This document shows, in pieces, positions 25,144 to 33,035 of a stretch of DNA of 64,000 bases (position 1 is the first letter of the stretch; every line of letters begins with the position of its first letter). The notes beneath the pieces were generated by a model, which saw only the letters and a list, made by a program, of their open reading frames with translations, did no database searches and was not told the DNA's origin. The stretch lies in contig JAPSLM010000012.1 of NCBI GenBank assembly GCA_031180825.1, forward strand, positions 1 through 64,000, given 5' to 3'. The stretch is from Paenibacillus sp. (GTDB lineage: Bacteria > Bacillota > Bacilli > Paenibacillales > NBRC-103111). The translations under genes were made by a program, and so were the position numbers.

Positions 25144-26463
25144 ATGTCGTTTCGTCAGCTTGCAGTTATTGTTGGCATTACCGTGTTTGGCATCGCCGCG
25201 GCCTATATGGCCCAAATTCCGGTCGTCTTCGGCTTTTCGGCGGGGCTGCTGGCCCTTATTCTGGTTTCAATCCGCAGCGGAATCGGAGGAAAAGAACTTA
25301 GCGCCGGACTATTGGAAGGCGTTCGCCGTACGAAGGAAGTCGTCTGGCTTCTGCTGCTCGTCGGCATCATTCTGCCATGCTGGGCCGTCAGCGGCACGCT
25401 AGACGAGCTGATTCAATGGGCGCTTGCGTTCGTACAGCCGCAGTATGCGCTGACCTTTTCGTTTCTGATCTGCGCGTGCGTGTCGATGATACTCGGGACC
25501 TCGACCGGGACGCTTAGCGCGGTCGGCGTTCCGCTGATCGGGATGGCGATCCACGTGGGCGTACCGCTGCCGTACGTTGCCGGAGCCGTCGTTTCCGGCA
25601 TCTTTGTCGGCGACCGGACGTCGCCTTTTTCCAGCGCGCATCAGTTGATCGCGGCTTCGACGGAAACGGCTATCCCGCTGCAGTGGCGGGCGATGGCACC
25701 GACATCGGCGCTTGCCGTGCTCATCTCGCTGGCCTTCTACGGGTGGCTCGATCTGCAGACGGCCAAAAATCCGCTGCAGCAGCCGGCCGTTCTCATTCCT
25801 TCCGATCCGGGCGAATCGCTCGTGCTGCTGATCCCGATTATCGTGCTTCTCGGCTCGATCGCTCTGCGGCTGAAGACGAAATACGGATTTCTGTTATCCA
25901 TTGCCGCCGCTATTATGGTAGGAAGCCTGCAAAAAGGGGTGGAGCCGGCCGCTTGGGTGAAAGCGATGTGGAGCGGGGCGGAGCATTCGATTGTCGAAGG
26001 CAAAGGATTGCTGAGCATGGTAAGCCTCGTCTCGCTTATTGTGCTGGCCGGGGCATTCAACGGCATTCTGGAACGGTCGAACATGATCGGTGCGTACATC
26101 GAACGGATGATGGGGGAGATGCCTTCGCTCGCTTCCGCTACATGGCGCACGGGGGCGTTCGGCTTCGTCCTTTGTTTGATCTCCTGCACGCAGACGCTGC
26201 CGATCATCATGTCGGGGCGCAACATTTTGCCGCTATGGAACCGCCGGTTCAGCTCTGCGCAGCTATCTCGCGTCATCGCCGATACGAGCGCCGTTCTGGC
26301 CGCCGCCGTACCGTGGAACTTGCTGGCCGTGCTGTGCAGCACGTTTGTCGGAGTGCCGGTGGAGCAGTATTTGCCTTTTGCGATTTTTTTGTGGAGCCTG
26401 CCGCTGTGCACTTATTTATATTCCGGTTATCTGGATCGTGCGAAAGTCCGGGTTCAAGTCTGA
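25144..26463 (+). CDS. nhaC: NhaC-family Na+/H+ antiporter
   Basis: 439 residues and about 11 helices. GTSTGTLSAVGVPLIGMA and VSGIFVGDRTSPFSSAHQL are characteristic NhaC motifs, and the second half repeats with SCTQTLPIIMSGRN. Exchanges cytoplasmic sodium for protons, though some NhaC relatives exchange organic acids (malate/lactate). Single gene; GAAAGGGAT SD; -10-like TATAAT at about 25101. Not obviously linked to the alanine module. Confidence 0.92.
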   Translation: MSFRQLAVIVGITVFGIAAAYMAQIPVVFGFSAGLLALILVSIRSGIGGKELSAGLLEGVRRTKEVVWLLLLVGIILPCWAVSGTLDELIQWALAFVQPQYALTFSFLICACVSMILGTSTGTLSAVGVPLIGMAIHVGVPLPYVAGAVVSGIFVGDRTSPFSSAHQLIAASTETAIPLQWRAMAPTSALAVLISLAFYGWLDLQTAKNPLQQPAVLIPSDPGESLVLLIPIIVLLGSIALRLKTKYGFLLSIAAAIMVGSLQKGVEPAAWVKAMWSGAEHSIVEGKGLLSMVSLVSLIVLAGAFNGILERSNMIGAYIERMMGEMPSLASATWRTGAFGFVLCLISCTQTLPIIMSGRNILPLWNRRFSSAQLSRVIADTSAVLAAAVPWNLLAVLCSTFVGVPVEQYLPFAIFLWSLPLCTYLYSGYLDRAKVRVQV

Positions 26464-26550
26464 GTCTTCAGGCTTTGTTATTTATTTAGATCAGCTTCGG
26501 CTAATACGCGGACGGTTCTTCCATAGAAAGGCTTCGATAAAAAGCTGTTC

Positions 26551-27003
26551 TTATAAATCCTGCGAGAGACGCACCATATCGATGACCTGCATCCCGTTCT
26601 CGTATATCGGCTCCTCGTAATGCCGGACGAAAAAGTCCCTGTCGATCCAGCTCATGCGGAAGCCGCATTTCTGATACAGCGCGAGCTGACCGATGCTTGA
26701 ATTGCCGGTGCCGATTTCTATCGTTTTATACCCTAGCTGTCTCGCGGTCTCAATCGCGTGGTTCACCAGCTTTTTACCTATGCCTTGGCCTTGGTGGCGC
26801 TCGTCAACGGCAATGTTGACGATTTCGACGGTTTCGGGTCTGGTAGGCAGAAGAACGTACACGCCGAGAATGAATTCGTCCGCTTTGGCGACGTAGCATT
26901 CGCCTCTTTGAATATATTCTTCAACCAGCCTGGGGGAAGGGTCGGCTAATAACAGCAAATCCATTGGGGGCTGTTCACGGGATCCCAGCTTCATAATGTT
27001 CAT
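26551..27003 (-). CDS. GNAT-family N-acetyltransferase
   Basis: 150 residues with the acetyl-CoA-binding motif VNIAVDERHQGQGIGKKLV (about 62-80) and the following GNSSIGQLALYQKCGFR (about 100-116), typical of YvbK/RimI-like acetyltransferases. Acceptor unknown. Start at 27003 with AGGAGTG ten bases upstream; the open frame reaching 27537 overlaps the divergent hydrolase and is a shadow. Divergent from the MBL-fold gene across a 150-base gap that presumably holds both promoters. Confidence 0.93.
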   Translation of the reverse strand: MNIMKLGSREQPPMDLLLLADPSPRLVEEYIQRGECYVAKADEFILGVYVLLPTRPETVEIVNIAVDERHQGQGIGKKLVNHAIETARQLGYKTIEIGTGNSSIGQLALYQKCGFRMSWIDRDFFVRHYEEPIYENGMQVIDMVRLSQDL

Positions 27004-27153
27004 ACGTTCGATCACTCCTAGAAAGTTAAAAAATAGCAGTTTCTCCCTATAACATTCGGTAAGCTGCCGCCCGGTTCCTTCTTTTTGCTCATAATTGGTT
27101 GAAAGCATCCGCATACTACTAATAAAAACCGCTATAGAGCAAAAGGAGAACTT

Positions 27154-28029
27154 ATGACGGTAACGAATACGGATCGAGAATTTGAAAACAAGATGATGGA
27201 CGACCGGTACATTCCGATCACTTCCGTCAAAAGCGGAGCGCTGCAGACGGTGGCGGAGCGTGTTTCCTGCCTCACCATCCAAGTGGTTAACGTATGCTTC
27301 ATCGGGAACCGCGAACCGGCCGACGGATGGGTACTGGTAGACGCCGGAATGCCGGATTCGGCCGAAACGATCCAACAGGCGGTTCGCGAGCAGTTCGGAG
27401 AACACAGCAAACCGAAGGCGATCGTACTGACCCATGGTCATTTCGACCATGTCGGCGCCGTTGTCGAGCTGGCGGAGGCCTGGGGGGTTCCGGTATACGC
27501 CCATGAGCAGGAGCTGCCGTATGTAACCGGGAAGCAAAGCTACCCGGACCCGGACGCCTCCGTCGAAGGCGGGCTCCTTGCCAAGCTGTCCCCTTTATTT
27601 CCGAACGAACCGGTCAACTTGGGCAAGCATGTCCGGGCGCTTTCCTCCGACGGCACCGTTCCGGAACTGCCGGAATGGCGCTGGGTACCTACGCCAGGCC
27701 ATTCGCCGGGCCACGTCTCGCTGTTCCGGGAGGCCGACCGCACGCTGATCGCCGGCGACGCGTTCGTCACGGTACGGCAGGATTCCCTGTTCAAGGTTGT
27801 TTTGCAGTATGAAGAGATTTGCGGCCCGCCCCGCTATTTTACGACGGATTGGAAGGCGGCTAAGGCCTCCGTGCAGAGACTGGAAGCGTTGAAGCCCGCC
27901 GCCGCCGTAACGGGGCACGGGGTGCCGGTATTCGGCGACGAGCTTGCCCGGGGGCTTGCCAAGCTGACCGAAGATTTTGATCATGCGGCAGTTCCGGATT
28001 ACGGACGCTATGTCGACCGTATGCAATAG
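27154..28029 (+). CDS. MBL-fold metallohydrolase
   Basis: 291 residues. The zinc motif HGHFDHVG (about 92-99) with further ligands in TPGHSPGHVSLF and IAGDAF, and a terminal VTGHGVPV His. This is a glyoxalase-II/YflN-like metallo-beta-lactamase-fold hydrolase; substrate unknown. AAAAGGAGAACTT precedes the ATG. Ended by the terminator at 28053. Confidence 0.93.
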   Translation: MTVTNTDREFENKMMDDRYIPITSVKSGALQTVAERVSCLTIQVVNVCFIGNREPADGWVLVDAGMPDSAETIQQAVREQFGEHSKPKAIVLTHGHFDHVGAVVELAEAWGVPVYAHEQELPYVTGKQSYPDPDASVEGGLLAKLSPLFPNEPVNLGKHVRALSSDGTVPELPEWRWVPTPGHSPGHVSLFREADRTLIAGDAFVTVRQDSLFKVVLQYEEICGPPRYFTTDWKAAKASVQRLEALKPAAAVTGHGVPVFGDELARGLAKLTEDFDHAAVPDYGRYVDRMQ

Positions 28030-28052
28030 CGTTCACAGTTGTAGCTGCAAAG

Positions 28053-28092
28053 ACCGCGTCAAACCTGCGAAAGCCGGGACCGCGGTTTTTTT
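28053..28092 (+). terminator. Terminator after the MBL-fold gene
   Basis: ACCGCG (28053-28058) pairs with CGCGGT (28081-28086), followed by T7. Two more hairpins follow at once: GGCTTT/AAAGCC (28094-28108) and GCGGCC/GGCCGC (28114-28129), so the 194-base gap is unusually structured. Confidence 0.65.
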
Positions 28093-28223
28093 GGGCTTTG
28101 AGAAAGCCGGGTGGCGGCCGAAGGGCCGCTATCATTGCCGATGTTGTAGAAGGAATTTTGTCTCCCGCGGAGAAAGGTAAACAAGAAAGAGGTTCGCTAA
28201 AAAAGGGATAATGGGAGGAAACC

Positions 28224-28664
28224 ATGACGGAAGAAGAGGCAAAGCGGCTGCTGATGCTGCACAGTTTCTTGATTGACGAGGCGATCGGCCATCCGAAAGG
28301 TCAAGCCGGATTTCTGATGTCGCTGAGGCCGTACCGCGGCTTGATCGAAGAGAATTTGCACGAGATCATGTATGCTTTGTACGTCCTGCAAAAGAAGCTG
28401 GGGCCGGACACTCCGCATCTGGATCGGGATATTGTCAACGCCGTATGGGGGATGTGCCACTTAAGCCGGGCTTGGGGCGTTCATCCGGACGGGATGCTCC
28501 GTTCCAACAGGTTGATCGCAGAAGAAGACGTACGTCGCTTGGAGGAGTGGATCGAGATGATCTCGTATGCGTTCCTGAACCTGTTGGAAGGAAATGCGGA
28601 AGATGCGTTTTTCGAATACCTGGAGAGCTACGGAGCATTCCGGGAACCGCGGATTCATAGCTAA
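28224..28664 (+). CDS. Unknown helical cytosolic protein
   Basis: 146 residues, almost wholly alpha-helical by pattern, without signal peptide, membrane segment or known catalytic motif. Trp/His-containing segment VWGMCHLSRAWGVHPDG is distinctive. Good SD (GGGAGGAAACC). Overlaps the 3' end of the convergent secreted-protein gene by four bases. I do not recognise the family. Confidence 0.8.
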   Translation: MTEEEAKRLLMLHSFLIDEAIGHPKGQAGFLMSLRPYRGLIEENLHEIMYALYVLQKKLGPDTPHLDRDIVNAVWGMCHLSRAWGVHPDGMLRSNRLIAEEDVRRLEEWIEMISYAFLNLLEGNAEDAFFEYLESYGAFREPRIHS

Positions 28665-29305
28665 AATGAAGCGTTAAACCGGCATTTCAGCAGATAAACT
28701 TCGTCGTATGCTTTGATTAATTTCTCAGGGTCCGGTACGAAACTCGTCGGCCCCTGCTCCTTCTTCCGGACGATCACGCCCAATGTAACGGGCTCCTCCG
28801 GTACAATTTTGTGGCTGCCGATAATCGGGCCCCACTGGGAGGAAGCAGATGCTTCTTTGGCTATGGTGCCCTTGCCGGAGGAGAAGCCGTCTTTGCCCCG
28901 CACCGAAACAATCCACATTTGCTCTTTATCGTTTACGCCGGTCATGCTCCAGTACAGCTTATTTTCATGCTTGGGCCTAAAAGTCGTCCCCATCGACGCC
29001 AGTTCCTCCTTAAACTCCCCGTTCACGTAGTGCTCCACCCAGCAATCGACCCGGGTCATCGTCTCGTCATCCGTTTGGAACTTGTAAATGAACAAACTTT
29101 CCGTACCGGCCGCACTCCGGATCGACGCGTATTCGTCGTCTGTCATCGGAACATAGCTTATCGTATTTGCTTGTTCATTTGCGGAAGCATGGGAACCCGC
29201 GCTTGTATTAACCGGTTTCATTGGCTGCTTCTTCGGTGCGTCATTCCAGATCCCGGCCGCAAAGGCAAGCGCAAACAAACAGGCAAGAATGCTTTTTATT
29301 TTCAT
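28661..29305 (-). CDS. Unknown exported protein
   Basis: 214 residues with an N-terminal Sec-type signal (about 1-18: basic start, hydrophobic ACLFALAFAAG) and no lipobox. The mature part has mixed beta character (FIYKFQTDDETMTRVDCWVE, TLGVIVRKKEQG) and a Ser-rich linker after the signal. No recognised domain. GGGGAGGTCTTT lies upstream of the ATG. Convergent overlap of four bases with 28224-28664, so the two transcripts are antisense at their ends. Confidence 0.82.
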   Translation of the reverse strand: MKIKSILACLFALAFAAGIWNDAPKKQPMKPVNTSAGSHASANEQANTISYVPMTDDEYASIRSAAGTESLFIYKFQTDDETMTRVDCWVEHYVNGEFKEELASMGTTFRPKHENKLYWSMTGVNDKEQMWIVSVRGKDGFSSGKGTIAKEASASSQWGPIIGSHKIVPEEPVTLGVIVRKKEQGPTSFVPDPEKLIKAYDEVYLLKCRFNASF

Positions 29306-29488
29306 CCGGATAAAGACCTCCCCAAATATGTTCCAGCATCAATGTACCACACTCTGAATTTTTATACCAATTTATGTTGTAAAAATTAGGTTGCAAACAT
29401 TTTTTCTTGGATTTTGGAACTCTGGATTCGTCCCTTCTACGCGGAAACGTCGGGATGTGCCATTTTGATATAAAGACAATTTAAAGAT

Positions 29489-29537
29489 TTGTCTCTAAAT
29501 GCCCGGTAGCGCTATGATGATATTGAAATCGTTATCA
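29489..29537 (+). promoter_or_regulatory. Promoter with perfect cre for the 29.5-33 kb operon
   Basis: -35 TTGTCT (29489-29494), 18 bases, -10 TATGAT (29513-29518). Directly at the expected start lies TTGAAATCGTTATCA (29523-29537), matching all 15 positions of the cre consensus WTGNAANCGNWNNCW. A cre over the start site is the classical position for CcpA repression; a dedicated LacI-family repressor could use the same sequence. The remaining bases from 29306 to 29488 show no further structure. Confidence 0.75.
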
Positions 29538-29565
29538 ATCGTAAAGAAGGGAGCTGTCTTGTACG

Positions 29566-30582
29566 ATGAGAACCGTGGAGGAACTGGAGCGCAAGCTTGC
29601 CGAGCCGTCGCCGGCCTTGGTGCAGGAGATGAAGTCGCTGGAGGGGGATATCATGCTGCTCGGGGTGGGCGGCAAAATGGGACCGAGTCTCGCCAAGCTG
29701 GCGATCAACGCGATCCGGGAATCGGGAGTCGACCGCAAAGTATATGGCGTATCGCGATTTTCCGAGCAAGGGCTGAAGGAAGAATTGGAGAGCTTCGGCG
29801 TCGAAACGATTGCGTGCGATTTGCTGAACGATGAAGAGCTGCAAAAGCTGCCCGACGTGAAAAACGTTGTCTATATGGCCGGTACGAAATTCGGCACCAC
29901 GGGCAGAGAGTATTTTACGTGGGCGATGAACACTTATTTGCCGGGCCGGGTGGCGGGGAAGTTCCGCAATTCCCGGATCGTCGTATTCTCTACCGGCAAC
30001 GTTTATCCGTTGACTCCTGTCATTCGGGGCGGAGCAAGCGAATCGACAGCTCCGTCGCCGGTCGGCGAGTATGGGCAGTCGTGTCTCGGACGGGAGCGGG
30101 TATTCGAGCATTTCTCCCATCAATATGGAACGCCGGTCTTGATCTACCGTCTCAATTATGCGATCGATTTGCGGTACGGCGTGCTGCTGGAAATCGCCAA
30201 ATCGGTGAAGGAAGGCCGTCCGATCGACGTGTCCATGGGACATTTCAACTGCATCTGGCAGGGCGATGCCAACGAAATTGCGCTTCGTTCGCTGCTGCGC
30301 TGCAAGCAGGGGGCGGAGGTGCTGAACGTGACCGGTCCGGAGACGGTATCGATCCGGTATGCAGCCGGAGAGCTCGCCAAGCGGCTCGGGACGGAAGCGG
30401 TGTTCGCCGGCCAAGAGGCGGAGACGGCGCTGCTCAGCAATGCGTCGAAATGCATGCAGCTGTTCGGTTACCCGCGGGTGTCGCTTTTGCAAATGATCGA
30501 TTGGGTGGCCGACTGGGTGCTGCACGAAGGCAAGACGATGAACAAGCCGACGCATTTTCAGGAACGAGAGGGGAAGTTTTAA
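29566..30582 (+). CDS. NAD(P)-dependent epimerase/dehydratase-like protein
   Basis: 338 residues, extended-SDR Rossmann fold. The nucleotide loop reads LGVGGKMGPSLAKLA rather than the usual GxxGxxG of GalE. The catalytic region reads EYGQSCLGRERVFE: the Tyr is kept but the usual Lys four residues later is Leu in this register (YGQSC-L), so the standard YxxxK is not evident. It may therefore be a divergent subfamily. First gene of an operon with a DapA-like aldolase (3-base gap) and an M20 amidohydrolase; probably acts on a sugar or sugar acid. Confidence 0.88.
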   Translation: MRTVEELERKLAEPSPALVQEMKSLEGDIMLLGVGGKMGPSLAKLAINAIRESGVDRKVYGVSRFSEQGLKEELESFGVETIACDLLNDEELQKLPDVKNVVYMAGTKFGTTGREYFTWAMNTYLPGRVAGKFRNSRIVVFSTGNVYPLTPVIRGGASESTAPSPVGEYGQSCLGRERVFEHFSHQYGTPVLIYRLNYAIDLRYGVLLEIAKSVKEGRPIDVSMGHFNCIWQGDANEIALRSLLRCKQGAEVLNVTGPETVSIRYAAGELAKRLGTEAVFAGQEAETALLSNASKCMQLFGYPRVSLLQMIDWVADWVLHEGKTMNKPTHFQEREGKF

Positions 30583-30585
30583 CGT

Positions 30586-31650
30586 ATGGGCAGAAAATCG
30601 TTGTCACCGGAGCAATCCCGGGCGCTGCACGAAGGGCTGGTCATTCCCGCTCACCCGCTGGCGCTGGACGAACAGCGTAGGCTCGACGAGCGCAGCCAGC
30701 GCGCTTTAACCCGCTATTATATCGCCTCCGGAGCCGGTGGCGTTGCGGTAGGCGTGCACTCGACGCAATTTGAAATCCGCGATCCGCAGTTCAACTTGTT
30801 CGAGAAAGTGCTGCGGATGGCCTCCGAAGAGGTCGACCGGGCAAATATTGCGCGTCCGTTCCTGAAAATCGCCGGCATTTGCGGCCCGACCGGACAGGCG
30901 CTGAGCGAAGCGGATACGGCTGCAGGGCTCGGGTATGACGCAGGACTGCTGAGCATGGGCGGGCTGCAAAGCTTGAGCGAGGCGCAAATTCTCGAACGAA
31001 CGGCGCGGGTCGCCGAAAGGATACCGGTTGTCGGCTTTTATTTGCAGCCGTCCGTCGGCGGGAAGGTATTCAGCTTTGACTTTTGGAAGGAGTTCGCCAC
31101 CATTCCAGGCATCGTGGCGATCAAAATGGCGCCGTTTAACCGCTACCAAACGATCGATGTAGCCCGGGCCGTCTGCTACTCGCCGCGGCGGGACGAGATT
31201 GCGCTGTACACCGGCAACGACGATAACATCGTGAGCGATCTGCTGACCGTATACCGCTTTATGGTGGACGGCAAGCCTGTGGAGAAACGGATCGCAGGCG
31301 GGTTGCTCGGGCACTGGGCGGTATGGACGCAGAAGGCGGTCGAGCTCCTGGAGGAAATCAAGCGGGTGCGGCAATCGGGAACGATCGGCAGCGAGTGGCT
31401 GACCCGGAACGTGGCGGTGACGGATGCGAACGCGGCGTTCTTCGATCCGGCGCACGGGTTTGCCGGCTGTATCCCGGGCATCCACGAGGTGCTCCGCCGT
31501 CAGGGGCTGATGCAAGGCATCTGGTGCCTGAATCCTCACGAAACGCTGTCGCCGGGACAGGCGGAGGAGATCGACCGGGTTTACCGGGATTACCCGGAAT
31601 TGAACGACGATGCGTTCGTCCGCGAGCATCTGGCAGCTTGGATGGCTTGA
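30586..31650 (+). CDS. DapA-family (dihydrodipicolinate synthase-like) aldolase/lyase
   Basis: 354 residues, a TIM-barrel of the class I pyruvate-aldolase family. N-terminal VIPAHPLALDEQRRLDERSQ is the family's opening pattern, and the Schiff-base Lys is in PGIVAIKMAPFNRY (about residue 185). It is longer than true DapA (about 295) and sits with an epimerase, so a 2-keto-3-deoxy-sugar acid or similar substrate is likelier than lysine biosynthesis. Spacing to the upstream gene is 3 bases. Confidence 0.88.
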   Translation: MGRKSLSPEQSRALHEGLVIPAHPLALDEQRRLDERSQRALTRYYIASGAGGVAVGVHSTQFEIRDPQFNLFEKVLRMASEEVDRANIARPFLKIAGICGPTGQALSEADTAAGLGYDAGLLSMGGLQSLSEAQILERTARVAERIPVVGFYLQPSVGGKVFSFDFWKEFATIPGIVAIKMAPFNRYQTIDVARAVCYSPRRDEIALYTGNDDNIVSDLLTVYRFMVDGKPVEKRIAGGLLGHWAVWTQKAVELLEEIKRVRQSGTIGSEWLTRNVAVTDANAAFFDPAHGFAGCIPGIHEVLRRQGLMQGIWCLNPHETLSPGQAEEIDRVYRDYPELNDDAFVREHLAAWMA

Positions 31651-31724
31651 GTTCCCCGATCTGGGAAGGAGACAGATAACGCGGCGTTTGCGATGTGCAT
31701 TTTACAGGGGAAAGGGGTGTACGA

Positions 31725-32930
31725 ATGAATCCGAACGCTGGGGAAAGTCGAGAGCTTCTGGCGGCCGCGGACCGGCTTGCAGACTCGCTGACGGCGTTTC
31801 GCCGCGACCTGCACGCCGAGCCCGAGCTGAGTCTCGGCGAGCGGGAAACGTCCCGCAAGGTGGCGGAGCAGTTGACCCGGCTCGGGCTGGAGGTACGGAC
31901 CGGCGTCGGCGGCTACGGCGTGACAGCCGAGCTTCGCGGCCGCGGACCCGGGCCCGTCATTGCGCTGCGCGCCGATATGGATGCGCTGCCGGTGACGGAA
32001 GAGACCGGCCTGCCGTTCGCCTCGCGCTGCCCGGGGATCATGCACGCCTGCGGCCACGATGGGCATACGGCGATTCTGCTCGGTGCGGCCCGGCTGCTTA
32101 CGGAGCGCCGCGAACGGCTGAACGGGAGCGTGCGCTTCCTGTTTCAAGCGGCGGAGGAAATCAACGCAGGCGCCAAAGCGATGATTGCGGACGGCGCGCT
32201 GGACGGCGTCTCGGAAATTTACGGGCTGCACAATTTGCCGACGCTTTCGGCGGGCAAGATCGCGACTCGCGCCGGGGCGCTCATGGGCTCCGTCGACCGC
32301 ATTGAGATCGACATCGAGGGGAAAGGCGGACACGGAGCCATCCCCGACCAGTGCATCGATCCGATCGTGGCGGCTTCGGCCGTTGTCCTATCGCTGCAAA
32401 CCGCCGTAAGCCGCGAGCTTTCGCCGTTCGCACCTGCCGTTGTGACCGTAGGAAGCTTGCAGGCCGGAGAAGCGAACAACGTCATCCCGCACCGGGCTCG
32501 TCTGACCGGAACGGTACGGACGTTCGCGCCCGAAGTGCAGATTGGCATGCCGGAGCGGCTGGAGCGGCTCGTGACGCGGATCGCCGAAGGCTACCGGTGC
32601 CGGGCGGAGCTCCGTTACATTTCGCAGACTCCGGTGCTCGTCAATCACAACGATTGCTTGACCCACGCCGAGCGAGCCATGGACAGGCTTTTGGGGCGCG
32701 CAAGCCGCGTGCAGGCGGAACCGACGATGGCAGGCGAGGACTTTTCCGTCTTTTTGCAGCGGGTGCCGGGCTGCTTCTTTTGGCTTGGCTCAGGTCCCGA
32801 GACAGGAGCGGAACAGGCTTACGGGCTGCACCATCCCCGGTTTACGCTTAACGAAAAGTGTCTTCCGGTCGGGGCGGCGGCGCTCGCCGCCATTGCTCTG
32901 GAGCGTCTGGAGGCAGGACCGGCATCGTAA
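31725..32930 (+). CDS. M20D-family amidohydrolase (N-acyl amino acid type)
   Basis: 401 residues. Metal-binding segments MHACGHDGHTA and FLFQAAEE, the lid dimerisation domain GKGGHGAIPDQCIDP, and the closing MAGEDFSVFLQ and HHPRFTLNE are all present. Such enzymes remove acyl groups from N-acylated amino acids or amino sugars. Start at 31725 (AAAGGGG SD); the 31695 ATG lacks an SD. Third gene of the cre-controlled operon, which would fit deacylation of an N-acyl substrate. Confidence 0.93.
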   Translation: MNPNAGESRELLAAADRLADSLTAFRRDLHAEPELSLGERETSRKVAEQLTRLGLEVRTGVGGYGVTAELRGRGPGPVIALRADMDALPVTEETGLPFASRCPGIMHACGHDGHTAILLGAARLLTERRERLNGSVRFLFQAAEEINAGAKAMIADGALDGVSEIYGLHNLPTLSAGKIATRAGALMGSVDRIEIDIEGKGGHGAIPDQCIDPIVAASAVVLSLQTAVSRELSPFAPAVVTVGSLQAGEANNVIPHRARLTGTVRTFAPEVQIGMPERLERLVTRIAEGYRCRAELRYISQTPVLVNHNDCLTHAERAMDRLLGRASRVQAEPTMAGEDFSVFLQRVPGCFFWLGSGPETGAEQAYGLHHPRFTLNEKCLPVGAAALAAIALERLEAGPAS

Positions 32931-32965
32931 AGAAGGGTTGCATGGAAAACGTCATCTTTTTGCAA

Positions 32966-32993
32966 TTGGCAGATTCCTCCGGTCAGGTATAAT
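32966..32993 (+). promoter_or_regulatory. Sigma-A promoter of the GGDEF-like regulator
   Basis: TTGGCA (32966-32971), 16 bases, TATAAT (32988-32993), about 40 bases before the regulator's ATG. The regulator is thus probably transcribed separately from the amidohydrolase operon. Confidence 0.7.
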
Positions 32994-33035
32994 GATAGAT
33001 AGATTGAACACAAGCATGGGTAAGGCGGTGTTGCC

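Noticed and set aside
28070..28092. T-box antiterminator (GGGACCGCGG before a T run)
   Set aside because: No specifier loop or full T-box upstream, and the sequence directly follows a stop codon as a simple terminator.
29517..29540. Fur box upstream of the epimerase operon
   Set aside because: The TGATA...TATCA arms have the wrong spacing for a 7-1-7 Fur box, while the same bases match the cre consensus perfectly.
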